NCBI RefSeq assembly: GCF_904849725.1
Contig: NW_025422562.1
Coordinates: 39,755 to 103,754 of the forward strand
Direction: 5' to 3'
DNA from: Hordeum vulgare subsp. vulgare
Taxonomy: Eukaryota; Streptophyta; Magnoliopsida; Poales; Poaceae
Length of the DNA stretch: 64,000 nt
The translations under genes were made by a program, and so were the position numbers. Shown here piece by piece: positions 1 through 10,335 of the stretch. The notes beneath the pieces were generated by a model, which saw only the letters and a list, made by a program, of their open reading frames with translations, did not search any database and was not told the origin of the DNA. Positions within the stretch are counted from its first letter, which is position 1. Every line of letters begins with the position of its first letter.

Positions 1-137
1 TCGTTGAATATTCTGTTTTATAGTTCCACGATGCGGGTTATGTTTTGCCGCGACCCTCGCTAGTCGTAAAAAAGCGATTTTTTGCAAACTGTAAACGCGC
101 GATATAGGTCCGTAATATAAGGGTCTGCTAGCAAACG

Positions 138-1030
138 GTAAACATCCTTTCTCTCCTTTTTCTTATCTAAAAAATTGGTGACGTTCACCTATTCATCGCT
201 TTTTTGTCAAACCCCCTTCCTACGTGCATAGCGATCGCAGGGTTTTTCAAGAAAACTGTCGACGGGACAGCCTTGCCCCTCTATCAAGACCGGATTATCT
301 TTGTCTAGTTGGAACCATCCCTCGCATGAGCCTTCATATTGTATGGTGACGCTGCATGCAACAAGATCCTAACACGCATGGTTTTCTATCCTGGTCGACC
401 TGTACAATACTGTATGGTACAACGCACAAAACAAAAATGTAGCTTTGAAAAGGTACAACCACGATGCTCACAAACATAATTTATAAATACTCACATAAAT
501 TTCTTATTGTTTTCATATTTCAATCAATGTCAAAGACATTTCGGACATGTCCAAATGTTTTAAAATGTCAAAGCCATACTCTTTCGTAAATATTCACACA
601 AAATTGTTGGGGCAATTGCGGGTGGCTTCCATCGTAAAATTCCTAAAATATCTCATCAATCACAAACCATGTGTTCCACCGTGACCATCTACACCTGCAG
701 GAGGCGTGCTTCGAGCTCCCTCTCGGTCCCGCCTTCGAAAACCCAATGTATCACCAAAATCAAGGTAAAGTATTTTGGTAGATTTTTTCCCGCTAAATAG
801 GCCCTTAGGATTGTCGCAAATCAAGAATACCATTTAAAATGAAGAAAACTTAGCCGCCTTTGTACGCCCCTAGTAGCCACCCAGCGCCAGCAGTGAGCCT
901 GCACATTGCCAGAAATACATAGGAATCACCAAGGATTTCCACCGGCCAACTGCAGAGATCCAATGTGGACGCACGTTATAGGGCTGCTGCACTTGCACGT
1001 TGAGAGCGGCATGTCGCCGGTTAACCTACA
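138..1030. other. Non-genic stretch, no recognised content
   Basis: I see no gene, no terminal repeats and no long open frame here or in the equivalent stretches of units 2-4 (about 16708-17600, 33269-34160, 49821-50712). Only short shadow reading frames occur. Confidence 0.5.
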
Positions 1031-1775
1031 TCCCAGTTGTAACTCGATCGCCAGTATTGTTGCCAACTCTGTGTCAGAAAAATATGAGGGTGTTACGTGA
1101 AGAATAACACATGCATAGGAGGCATAGTAACCCCTACACACAACACAAGAGCCCATGCAAGATCACATGCATAAGAGATAGTAAGAACGATACATGGAAT
1201 TCGTTCAGGTAGCAACAGTTTAGTACCTTGCACCGCAGATGTGGATCTAAAATTCTAGATGCTCCTGGTCTGGTATGACTCTGAAGTATATAGAACTTAC
1301 AAGTATAGAATAATAGTACATTTTTTAAGGCAACTCGCGAACTTGTTACTGCGTCAGTGTTTACAGGGGCGAACAGAAGATCTTCAACATGGCCTAACCA
1401 AGTATTACGACCAACTCCCAGAGTAAGTGAATGTTACAGCGTCATGTGTAACTGCTCCGTACTGCACCACACTGCCGGTTTAGGCCCCCCCCCCCCCCCG
1501 AGTGTAACTCTTATTGTCAACTATGTGTGAGAAGAATATGAGGGTGTTACGTGCTGATGAATGACACAAGAGGCCTGCGTTATCGCATGCATAAGAATGA
1601 TATTGTAGATGGTCCATAGCATATAGTACCATAATTAACACAAGAGCCCTGCATTATCACATGCATCAGAATGATACGGTACATGGAATTCGTCCAGGTG
1701 TAGCAAAAGTTTAGTACATGTAGCTAGCATCGCAGATGTGGGATCTAAAATTCTATATGCTCCTGGTCCGGACTT
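1030..1775. repeat. Diverged ~480-bp local tandem duplication
   Basis: Segments 1030-1275 and 1505-1775 are diverged direct copies. Both contain, in order, ATATGAGGGTGTTACGTG, ACACAAGAGCCC, CACATGCAT, GGTACATGGAATTCGT-like, GCAGATGTGG and CTAAAATTCTA followed by ATGCTCCTGGTC. The poly-C tract lies between them. Equivalents lie at roughly 17600-18335, 34160-34887 and 50713-51442. No coding capacity is apparent; its origin is unknown. Confidence 0.75.
1485..1499. repeat. Poly-C tract, 15 C (unit 1)
   Basis: Uninterrupted run of 15 cytosines. The lengths in the four units are 15, 21, 12 and 15, making this the most variable site of the array. Confidence 0.95.
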
Positions 1776-1842
1776 TAATTGAATAACATTTGTGAAAGTT
1801 ACAGAACCTTATTGTTTCAAACTATGTGATGAGTACATATGA

Positions 1843-2790
1843 AACTTGGAAAATCACCGCAACAAATTCTTCATGTGCCTGTGTCTCCGACGGAAAATCT
1901 TCCCCATAACAAAACGAGCTGCCACAATCACCCCAACAAATTCTAGATTGAACCTTGATCCATCAAAAATCACATGAACTGAACCATGCATTTGTTCTAG
2001 GCTAATTAGCCCCCTAACACATATCCTGCAGAATAATTAACCCTGTTCCTCACGTAGCTAACACTTAGAGCACTAACAATCGCATGTGAAGACCACATTT
2101 GATCATCAATTTAAAATGTTTTCCCCGAAATGTCATATAACTTATTTAAAGAACTTTACCACATAAGTGATACGTTATTTACATAATGTTTGTGATGGTT
2201 ATAGTAGAACACTTGCTCGCACACTTGAGAGGGCCACTGTGCGAGTTAATCAGAAAATATATGTAATAGAATGAAATAATACTTTTTTGTTAAGCAATGG
2301 AAAATCGTATTATTTAGATTTACAAGAAGTTTAAACAAACCTTTTTATTATCAACAGAATGAGACATGAGAAAGAACATTAAAAATAAATAAGTGTATTT
2401 GTTTGTGCCAAATGAATGGAACATTATGTAGAAAAAGTTAATTTTTTTAAAACTATACGTGGATGCTGTTAAATATTTAATTTTAATTAAAGGTGCAAAA
2501 TTTATTTTCCCACGTTGTTACTTGTGATTCAAATAAGCAAACCCATATGTATATAAGAAATAGAAATTACCAACGCATATGTATTGTCTGCCTGTTTCTT
2601 CAACCGAAAATCTTCACCCTATAGCAAACTGATCGAGGAGGGCGAAAAATTCTTGGTTTAACCTCGTGATCTCCATCGAAAATCACATGAAGCGAACCAT
2701 GTAATTGTTCTGGGCTAATTACTTAGCCCCCTAACACATATGCCTAGCTCCTGATTGACGTTAGCTAACACTAAGCCTAAACGACACTAA
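1843..2790 (-). repeat. Duplicated 3' flank of the beta-galactosidase gene
   Basis: About 1843-2070 and 2555-2790 are diverged copies of one sequence. Shared words in order: GAAAATCTTC, ATCCATC or ATCTCCATC before AAAATCACATGAA, GAACCATG, TTGTTCT with GGCTAATTA, TTAGCCCCCTAACACATAT, GTAGCTAACACT-like, and CACTAAC. The second copy abuts the stop codon of the gene, so the first is a relic of an older duplication of this 3' end, without the gene body. The A+T-rich DNA between them holds nothing I recognise. Equivalents: about 18414-19355, 34966-35907 and 51521-52462. Confidence 0.7.
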
Positions 2791-5700
2791 CTATAATTTA
2801 TTCCTTGGTTCATGTGGGGATCAGCAGGTTGCCTGCACGGTGAGCACGCCGGAGTCACACCCGGACCCGGCGCGGAAGTCCTCCGTGTGCCGCACCGTGC
2901 ACGACTCCTTGCCGACGCACGCTGCCCGTGAACGCCGCCAGCGCTGCCTTGGACTCGCAGACGCCGCCCTGGTACGCGCCGCACTTGCCGCGCGTGACGC
3001 CGAGGCTGGCCACGTCCACGCTGGAGATGGTCCTGCCATGGCTGCACGCCAGCGCCACCTCGTCGCCGACCTCGGCGGCCTCCGCGCACGCCGCCCCGAC
3101 AGCGACGGTGTGGAAGCTCACCCCTCGTCGGGTCGCCGCCGGCCTCCTCGAACAGCACCATCGTGTTGGGCTCGCCGGCCTTGAGGAACGACCGTGGCAC
3201 ATGGTAGAACCTCTGGGACGGCTCGTTGCAGCCAGTGAGGCACTTCTGCCCGTCGCCATCCGCCATGAATGTGCCGCGGTAGTCGCACCGCCGGCAGCCG
3301 TCCATGTCCGCGGCGACGTATGACGGCCAGTAGCGGCCCAGGTTGTTGCCGTTGACCCACACCACGCCCTTGCCGAGCCCCAGCAGGTCCGCCACCACGG
3401 GCTCCTCACCGGTGGGGGCCTCAAAGGTCGCCTTGTACCAGGTGAAGGGGCGGTGCACCGGGATGGTGCCGCCTCTCCATTGGCTGCGGTCCTTGGCCTT
3501 GTCGAGGTGGGTCTCCCTGTACTCGCCGGCGAGGCCGGCCTTGTAGGACCAGGAGCTGTTGGAGAGGTCGTAGGCGGTGGTGTTGGTGACGGTGTCGACG
3601 AGCTTCACCGGCCCTCCCACGATGCCGGCGGGCATCATCTCGAACAGAGCACCATAGTTCTTGAGCCCGATGGTGGCGCTGAGGAGGGAGATGTAGTTCT
3701 TGCCAGAGTGGAGCTTCACCGGTGTCTCCATTTGGAAGACGAATCCGCCATTAGGAGCGTAGTGCCTCCCTGCATGCCAATTAATCAAATCAATTAACAT
3801 TAGCTTGATCAAGTTCATTAATCCATCAGTGTGCAAACCACTCAGAGTATATTGGGACGCTCACCAACAAGCTTGCCATTGACGAAAGCGTAGAGCTCAT
3901 GGCCAGTCGTGTTCACGTGCAACTTGTAGTTCGATTCCCCCTTGTGCTCCAAGCTGCACATTTTGATCATCACCAGAGATTAATTTATATTTCAATCTTA
4001 TGCAACAGTGTAGTTCTGTATTAAGCATCAAGATGTTTGATTACCTTGTCCTGTACCATAGGTAGTCGCTCTGGTCGCCCGACGTCGCGATCTGCTCGAG
4101 CAGCTCGTTCTTCCTGAAGTTACCCTTCTCGTCCGTCATGAAAGGATGGAGGTTCTCGGGCATCCACGACCAAGCAAGGCCATCCGTCACGGTTTCCACC
4201 CCCGGCCTCTTCACCATCACCGACGTCTGTGTCTTGATCTTGGCGCTGTTGTACGCGACGGTCTTGCAGTCCGGCAGGATGCTCACGGACCATGCGGGCA
4301 CGACATGGGTTGCGCCGTCGTCGAGGGTCACATTGACCTCCTTGTCGTCGAACTTGTTGCTGATGAAGCAGGCAGAGGAGTTGTCCAGCGTGTACTTGGT
4401 AACCTAGTGTAGATATTGATGAACCAAATGGATCAATTTTGTTGTGAACACCATTAAAAACAGTGCTAGGATTTTTGTATTGTATGTGAATGCATGTTAG
4501 TTACCATGACGTTGGTGTTGCCCATGGTGGTGTCCTTGTAGTCCCCATGGAGTAGGATCTTCTCCATGGACTTGAGGACATTGTGGAGGTCCTTGAGGTG
4601 CCCGTATTTTGGCTGCCTGATTTTACCTGAAAACAAAAACATAAAAGGATAATGAATATGATTTGCATATTGACACTAATTATTAATTTACAAGATGCAA
4701 ATAAGCTTGGGACGAATATATGAATTGAAGGAACAACAAGAGATGGTTCACGTACCGTACTCATCGAGAGGGGCATCGTAGTCATAGCTGGTTGTGATGT
4801 ATGGGCCACCCGACGTGCGGCCAAAGTTGGTGCCACCATGGTACTGATCACATATAAATTGACGATCAACATGTCAAATGATGTAAAATTCAGTTCATGC
4901 CAGCCTGCTAGAGGATGGAAATTAATGTAGAAGAGAAAAGTATAGATTAGTTATAAATCAATCACCATGTAGTAGTTCTGGAGCGATCCTCGCGTCTGGA
5001 AGAACATGGCAACAGAGAAGGCGATGTCTTCGGCGGACCGGTGGAAATCAGGCTTGTCCCAGGCTTTGAACCTAATTATATATCGTGGATAAAATGTAAG
5101 AGCAATCTGAACTTCATTCAACATATAGTAGAACGTGCTAACCAATTTCGCGCATATGCATGTAGGTTCCATAAGAAAAAAAGAAGGAAAATTAATATAT
5201 AAAGGTTGATCCAGGTATATATATATGTAGGGTACCAGCCAGTCCAGTTCTCAGTCCAGATCTTGGGGATGTCGGTCCTCTTGGGGAACCAGTCGTGGCA
5301 GTAGAAGCCGTTGCAGGTGTTGATCTAGTAATTAAGAAGACTTAGCATTGAGTTTTTTTTGTTTTACACTTGGGAAGAAAGAAGAATAATAATTGGTAGA
5401 GACAAAAATAGGAAAGATGAAAATGTGCATGCGCTGACCACGTTGGGTGGGACGTCTTGGTCCTGCTGGCACATGATCCACGGCACGCCTACGTTCTGCT
5501 TGTTGGCCATGGCGGCGCACCAGTGGATGTACTCAGACGCCGACTCGTCGTTGTTGAGCTTGTCCATGACGTTCCCGTACTCGTTCTCGATCTATATATG
5601 TAAATTGTTCACATATATATATGTTATATTCACTGATCCACTCTTTTGTCGACGACAAGTAGCTAGGAATGCAAGCTAGATAAGTTTCACATAATTAATA

Positions 5701-6434
5701 TTAGTTAGTTACTACGTACCTGAGAGAGGATGATGGGGCCTCCCTGTCCGGCGAACATCTTGGCCTCCTTGAGCTTGTCGACGATGAGGGTCGTGAAGGT
5801 CTCCATCTCTTGCTGCAAGCATCAATAACTTGGTCGTATTTTGACCTCCAAGGAAAACCATTATATTGTTGGGAAGGATCTGCTAGCAGTGTGGGTACCT
5901 CGAAGGGGTTGTTGTGCATGCGGAACTGCATGCCGGAGATGTCGCGCAGCCATGCCGGCAGGCCGCCGTAGTTCCACTCGCCGCAGATGTAGGGGCCGAT
6001 GCGGAGGATGGCGTACATGCCGGCGTCCTGGACCTCCTTGAAGAAGCGCACGATGTCGTAGCTGCCCTCGAAGTTGTACTGCCGGCGGCGAGGCTCGTGG
6101 CCGTTCCAGAAGACGTACGTCTCGATGGCGTCCAGCCCGCCCTCCTTGGCCTTCCTGATCAGATCCGGCCACATCTGCAGGCAAGCAACGATCGAGACTT
6201 ACAATTCATTCATGGAAACTAAGACGAGACGATGGTGTATTCATCTGCTGCTCCGTGTGCAATGCATACCTCTGGCGTGCTCCTGGGGTAGTGGATGGAG
6301 CCGGAGATGAGGAGGCGGCGCTCGCCATCGATGACCATCGACCGGCCGTCGTACCCGACCTCAGTGCCGCTGGCGACGGCCGCGGCCGCCGCGAGGAGGA
6401 GGAGCGCAAGTGGTTGCCACGACACGCGCTCCAT
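2787..6434 (-). CDS. BGAL: Beta-galactosidase (GH35) with SUEL lectin domain, copy 1, C-terminal frameshifts
   Basis: Eleven exons (minus strand): 6434-6270, 6174-5899, 5812-5720, 5591-5439, 5324-5236, 5071-4966, 4843-4756, 4626-4505, 4403-4045, 3953-3865 and 3769 onward, all with GT/AG introns. The product is a secreted enzyme removing terminal beta-galactose from cell-wall or glycoprotein glycans. Signal peptide about 1-23 ([13 protein letters not shown] core). The GH35 signature [13 protein letters not shown] is at 171-183 with acid/base E182; the nucleophile E254 lies in WTENWTGW. Relative to copies 2-3, an extra C at 3121-3124 and another at 2925-2927, plus a 3-base insertion near 2961, replace the lectin domain by unrelated residues, and the frame runs on to a stop at 2787 (the normal stop would be 2821). 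It also has N325K. The errors lie in a stretch of this unit that is full of small indels, so they may be consensus errors rather than real. Confidence 0.85.
2797..2802 (-). terminator. Polyadenylation signal-like AATAAA, copy 1
   Basis: AATAAA on the minus strand, 19 bases beyond the normal stop-codon position 2821. Within the frameshifted copy it overlaps the extended reading frame. Confidence 0.4.
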
Positions 6435-6493
6435 GGCGAGAAGCTGCTAGCTAGGGAGAAGAAAGGATGCACGCACGCACCGCCGGCCGTGTG

Positions 6494-6500
6494 TATTTAT
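6494..6500 (-). promoter_or_regulatory. TATA-like box of beta-galactosidase copy 1
   Basis: Minus-strand ATAAATA, 60 bases upstream of the start codon, implying a 5' leader of about 30 bases. Position and sequence only; no start-site data. Confidence 0.45.
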
Positions 6501-6900
6501 TGGGGAAAGAAAGATATATTGGCGTGGATTAGTAGGATAAGCAAAGAGCCACGCACGCACTCATGCGTGCAGCTAACAAACTGCGTTAGAGCCATGGATT
6601 AGTAGGATAAGCACGCGTGTGTATATGGAAGTGCATATTCACATGGACTCTTGTTTTAAATCAGATGGTCTATTCGTTTTATCTATTCTTTGATTAGGAA
6701 GGAGAGAGTCGCGATGAGAGAGCACATGCATCTGTGAAAGTATGATTTGATCGAACTGTCTCTTTCATTGATGATCCATGAGGATTAAATACACAGGGAA
6801 TTAACCGTCGCCACGAACGGATGCGTCCGCTCGTGGGGGTCGTGAAAAAACCGTCGCGTCGGTTGGCTAGCAACCCGCACGAAGCGGTTCTGTACAAGGG
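6501..6900 (-). promoter_or_regulatory. Upstream region of the beta-galactosidase gene
   Basis: Putative promoter. Visible repeats are a duplicated GGATTAGTAGGATAAGCA (6526-6543 and 6596-6613) and CACGCACGCA runs with several CATG/TGCATG words of the RY (seed-type) class; whether these act is unknown. Beyond about 6700 the sequence may already belong to a transposon. Equivalents: 23061-23461, 39613-40013, 56167-56567. Confidence 0.35.
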
Positions 6901-7180
6901 AGGATTATTCCCTAATTATTATAATTAGTTTAAAATAAATCCTAACACCCCCTAATCCTCGCTTGTCCTTGAGACCCATCATCTTTGAAATGTTCTCCTC
7001 CAAAACCCTGTGGAAAAAATTGAGAAGAAAACATACAATATGCCATGAAAAACTCCTTCTAAAACCCAGTGGGAAAATAAAGAGAAAATGACATATATCG
7101 TCCATGCTTGCATTGATATTGCCTCATTAAAAACCTTTCGTGAGAAACCATGTGGAAAAACTCCCTGTGGTAGAAATTCT
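6900..7180. mobile_element. Copia-LTR-like degenerate patch
   Basis: Contains repeated words of the kind AAAACCCTGTGGAAAAA, AAAACCCAGTGGGAAAA, CATTAAAAACCTTTCGTG and CCATGTGGAAAAACTCC, preceded by CTAACACCCCCT. This pattern is typical of the LTR and leader region of many plant Copia elements. No intact LTR pair, primer-binding site or polyprotein is visible, so the assignment is tentative. Equivalents: 23461-23741, 40013-40293, 56567-56847. Confidence 0.3.
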
Positions 7181-7312
7181 GTAAGAAAGGTACAAGGACA
7201 CGGAAGCTTCCTGTGGTAGGCCATTCAACCTAAAGCATTGTTTGAAATTGCATCAACATAGCCAAAAGTGAAAGTTGATTGAGAAATAATCCCAACCGAA
7301 GAGCTTCTTGCA
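7181..7312 (+). pseudogene. Fragment of Myb/NAM-associated gene, unit 1
   Basis: About 125 bases align without large gaps to 15680-15809 of the same unit. Shared words include AAGAAAGGTACAAGGACA, GGAAGCTTCC, CATTCAACCTA, GAAATTGCATCAACATAGCC and AACCGAAGA-like. That other segment encodes RYKDMEASHGRSFNLEHC. This copy has in-frame stops and is a dead fragment in the same orientation. Confidence 0.7.
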
Positions 7313-7319
7313 AGCCTAT

Positions 7320-7850
7320 GATCACTCCTAGCTTGCGTGCCCTACAAATACATCCACAAATGTGTTGATTAATTCATAATTCCTTTAATTTTGTATTGAT
7401 AAGTTTCGAAAAAAATCAATTTCGTGAATTAGACTACGTACTCTGCCCATCGAAAGGCGTTGTCCAAGGCTTGGAGAGAGCCTCCAACGTATGGAGTCGG
7501 AGGGTTATCTCCAGTGGCAATCCACCATCCCACCGGGATCCTTACTGCATTGAGCCCGTTTACCGCCATGAAGCATGGAATCAACAAAGTTGAACTAAGC
7601 ACATGCTCTATAAAACCCAGATTGAGGGAGTACTACCTATGTTACTCCCACTATGGGTAGTATCAAGGAGAGGTACTTCCTCCTTCTTGGTGTATAGGTC
7701 ATCTTAGGTTGTGCATCGCGGCCAAGACGAAGAGAAAAAAAAGAAAAAAAAATGTTAATTTTTCTAATTAATACCATTGCATGCAATGAATTGATCGCTG
7801 CTGTTGTGGACACTGTGCCTTTTATAGGGACAAAATAATAGCAACAAAAG
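7320..7850. other. Non-genic stretch, possible MITE-like segment
   Basis: No gene seen. Around 7625-7680 the words GAGGGAGTACTACC, TACTCCCACTATGGGTAGTA and GGTACTTCCTCC suggest part of a small inverted-repeat element, but I could not define paired ends or a target duplication. Equivalents: 23881-24411, 40433-40963, 56987-57517. Confidence 0.3.
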
Positions 7851-7852
7851 GA

Positions 7853-7993
7853 GAGGTAGACATGAAGAAAAAACTTATACCAACAAAGTTGATGGTCAAA
7901 TTTATAGGGACTAGTCGGGTGTCCACCATCAGACGAGGGAGGAACACGGGACGAGGTAGACATGAAGAAAAAACTTATACCAACAAAGTTGAA
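7853..7993. repeat. Two 40-bp direct repeats exactly 100 bp apart
   Basis: The 40 bases at 7853-7892 recur without change at 7953-7992, starting GAGGTAGACATGAAG. The word TTATAGGGAC occurs before each copy as well (7822 and 7905 areas). This looks like a local slippage or unequal-exchange duplication. Equivalents: 24414-24554, 40966-41106, 57520-57660. Confidence 0.85.
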
Positions 7994-8011
7994 CGTCTTC
8001 TTAGTTTCGTA

Positions 8012-8107
8012 GTCCCTTCGTTTGGAATGGATGTATCTAGGTTTATTTTAGTTGTAGATACATTTATTTTTATTACTTTTACGACAAGTAATTCCAGACG
8101 AAGGGAG
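8012..8107. mobile_element. Stowaway MITE (Tc1/Mariner type), unit 1
   Basis: 96-bp element between TA target duplications (8010-8011 and 8108-8109). The left end GTCCCTTCGTTTGGAAT pairs with the right end ATTCCAGACGAAGGGAG. The inner parts GGATGTATCTAG / GTAGATACATTTAT and the word ACGACAAGTAATTCC are hallmarks of the common Triticeae Stowaway family. It is non-coding and would be mobilised only in trans. Confidence 0.88.
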
Positions 8108-8544
8108 TATATTTGTATTGAACATGTTTATTAGGTTTTACATTTAGATTTATATATAATAGGTGAAGGAAGTTTAGGCTAGAATCGTTAAACGGGATAT
8201 ACAGAGAGCAATGAGCATGATCCACGTGACGTGAAGTGTATGTCGTTGGATTCGAAAAAATGAATGGACCAAATGGAAGGAGGGGATCGATCCATGAGAG
8301 CTCAACGCTGACCAATCAGAAGCATTCGTCGATGACGAAAACCTTCTATGGCTCGCGCGCTCTTGTTGGTCCGCGCCAGAAGGAAAATTCGTTTCGAACC
8401 GGCGCGTACAGGCCCGCCAAGACCACATGAAATTTTTCATGGTTTTGAACTATTGCAGCGGGCAGGCCCATCGGTGCCAATTAAAAATGATTTTTAAGAT
8501 AACCAAACACCAACCAGTAGAGACGATAGGCCCTCCTTCCCGAT

Positions 8545-8620
8545 TCCCAACCAACCCCGCCCCCAACCCCAACCCCAACCCCATCTCATCCCCATCCCCA
8601 TCCCATCCCCATCCCCATCC
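8545..8620. repeat. C-rich CCCCAA / CCCCAT tract, quadruplex-prone on minus strand
   Basis: Starts with CCCCAA repeats and passes into CCCCAT/CCCAT repeats. Read on the minus strand it gives many closely spaced runs of 3-5 G separated by 2-3 bases, which meets the usual G-quadruplex pattern. Equivalents: 25106-25181, 41658-41733, 58212-58287. Confidence 0.85.
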
Positions 8621-8938
8621 AGCCGCCAATGACCACCTCCCTCTCCGACAACCGGCGAGCTCCCCACTCCCAGACTCGTCGGCGACCTTCCGGCCTCCGC
8701 CTTCTACGCCACCCTTCTCTCCCTACACCCCAGATCGAATCCAGCAGCTCAGGACGAAACCCTAGCTCGATGCCATGGCCACACCAGCAGCAGTCCCTCC
8801 CTCCCTAGCCCGCGGCCATGGCGACCTAGCAGGCAAGAGGAACCTGAACCCTATCACCGGCCATGGCGAGCGTGGAAGGCACCATGGGAGAGGAGGCATG
8901 TGCTGCTGCTCAAGACCCTAAACCAGAAAGGAAGTAAT
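8621..8938 (+). promoter_or_regulatory. 5'UTR-like leader of an unrecognised plus-strand transcript
   Basis: A pyrimidine-rich CT/CCT stretch leads to GACGAAACCCTAG at about 8752-8764, a sequence very common just upstream of plant start codons. Several ATGs in good context follow, including one at 8863 opening a 24-codon frame (MASVEGTMGEEACAAAQDP...) that ends at 8937. No long coding exon follows. It could be the first exon of the possible spliced gene at 10669-13096 or of a non-coding RNA. Equivalents: 25182-25499, 41734-42051, 58288-58605. Confidence 0.35.
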
Positions 8939-10335
8939 AAGCTGCTCCGACCCATCTCATCCTCTCAGATTTCCTCAGATTTGGTACAAGAAAATGATCC
9001 AGCTCATTAGAGTAGTATTTTTCTGCGACGTTGCCTATTTTGTTGTTGAACTGGCCCTATTATTCTGTCAAATGAGTCTTTTTGTTTTTCCTTCTTTGAA
9101 ATGAAGCATATTGCTTTCGAGTGCTAGACATCACGGAGCTGTTCTATTCTTTTGAATGACTTGTAAGAAGGAGCCAACCATTTGCCAGCTCTATTATAGT
9201 TGTTCAAAACGAAAAAAAAACAGGTTCTTGCCTACCTGAAAGATCTTTACAAAAAAATGATTTGTTATTCGCATGATCTCATCTGGTTTGGCGCCTCCCT
9301 ACAATCTCACTAGAGTACGACTACTATTTTTCTCTGAAGTTGCCTATTTTGTGTATAGTGCTAGACATTATGAGCTGCTCTATTCTATTTTGTGTACATC
9401 TAGTTTGCCTCTATCAGTATTCTTTTTAAGAAGGCCGCGCATGTCTCTCCAAAATCTTCAACTTTCGGTCTCGTAATATTTCTGTAGGCTCTTCCTCACC
9501 TCACCTTTTCTCTCTCCCTGATCGAGCACCTTCGCCATGGGAGAGGAAGGTTGTTTCATCCGCCTGCTGTACTGCTGCTCTAGGGGACATGCACCTGCTT
9601 GTTGTGCTGCTGCTCTGTACGCCATGGACATCCCTCCTCTGGTTCTCCTCGCTCGTCAAGGTAGTAAGCTGCTCTAACCCATCTTCCCCTCTCAAATTCG
9701 GTACAAGAAAATGATTTTTGTAACTGGACATCAAAAGCAGAACCGGTGTGTGTTGTTGGTCAAGCAAGAAGAAAGAAAAAAGGCATCCGTTGCCTGCAAA
9801 ACAAATCTGTGTGTGTGCTGCTCTCCTCCTCCTCTGTTTTTGCTTGTGTCAATTTGCTCCAACAGCTTGCGCGCGTGTGTGCATCCATTGGGAGAGAGAG
9901 AGGCTCTTGCCAACACCTCTACAATCTCACCGGAGTTCTATTTTTCTGTGATGTTGCCTATTTTGTTGTTGAAATTGACCGTATCCCTGTGTCAAATGGA
10001 TATTTTTTCCTCCATTGAAATGAAGCATATTGCTTTTGAGTGCTCACATTGACATTACTGTGGAATAAAATGTTCATTATATGCTCTTCTGTTGAATAAC
10101 GTGTAAAACAGGTCCAGCCATTTGCCAAGTCTATTATATTTGTTCTAAAAGAAAAGAAAAAAAAAACAGGTTCTTGCCTATCTATAGTATATGTGTTTTC
10201 AAAAAAGCTGTATCTTTTTCTTCGAGAGAGATGCACTTCTGTATCAACATTCTTTTTAAAAAGTGACACATGTCTATCCAAAATTTTGAACTTCATGGCC
10301 TCGTATAATTTCTTGAGTTGGTGAAAGTAATTGCC
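8882..10335 (+). repeat. Diverged ~650-790-bp tandem duplication
   Basis: Segments about 8882-9530 and 9535-10335 are diverged copies in the same orientation. Shared words in order: CATGGGAGAGGA, GTAATAAGCTGCTC or GTAGTAAGCTGCTC, GGTACAAGAAAATGAT, TTGCCTATTTTGTTGTTGAA, GAAATGAAGCATATTGCTTT, CCATTTGCCA, ACAGGTTCTTGCCTA, ATTCTTTTTAA, and CTCGTATAATTTC-like. A third partial match (about 9290-9480) repeats CTACAATCTCAC and GTTGCCTATTTTGT. No protein is recognised. Equivalents: 25443-26896, 41995-43448, 58549-60002. Confidence 0.7.

Noticed and set aside
2787..3836. 349-residue minus-strand open frame starting MHTDGLMNL
   Set aside because: Its first residues come from translating the last intron (3864-3770). 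The real exon 11 starts at 3769; the frame is a retained-intron shadow of the beta-galactosidase gene.
7862..8134. 90-residue plus-strand open frame over the direct repeats and Stowaway element
   Set aside because: It runs through a non-coding MITE and a 100-bp duplication; the translation has no recognisable protein character.
8545..8620. Telomere-like CCCCAA repeats
   Set aside because: Plant telomeres are CCCTAAA. The tract is short, mixes CCCCAA and CCCCAT, and sits inside every unit, so it is a simple repeat.
9501..9767. 88-residue and overlapping 113-residue frames in 9500-10050
   Set aside because: No domain and no consistent splice structure; the region is a diverged duplication of 8882-9530, where the frames are not conserved.
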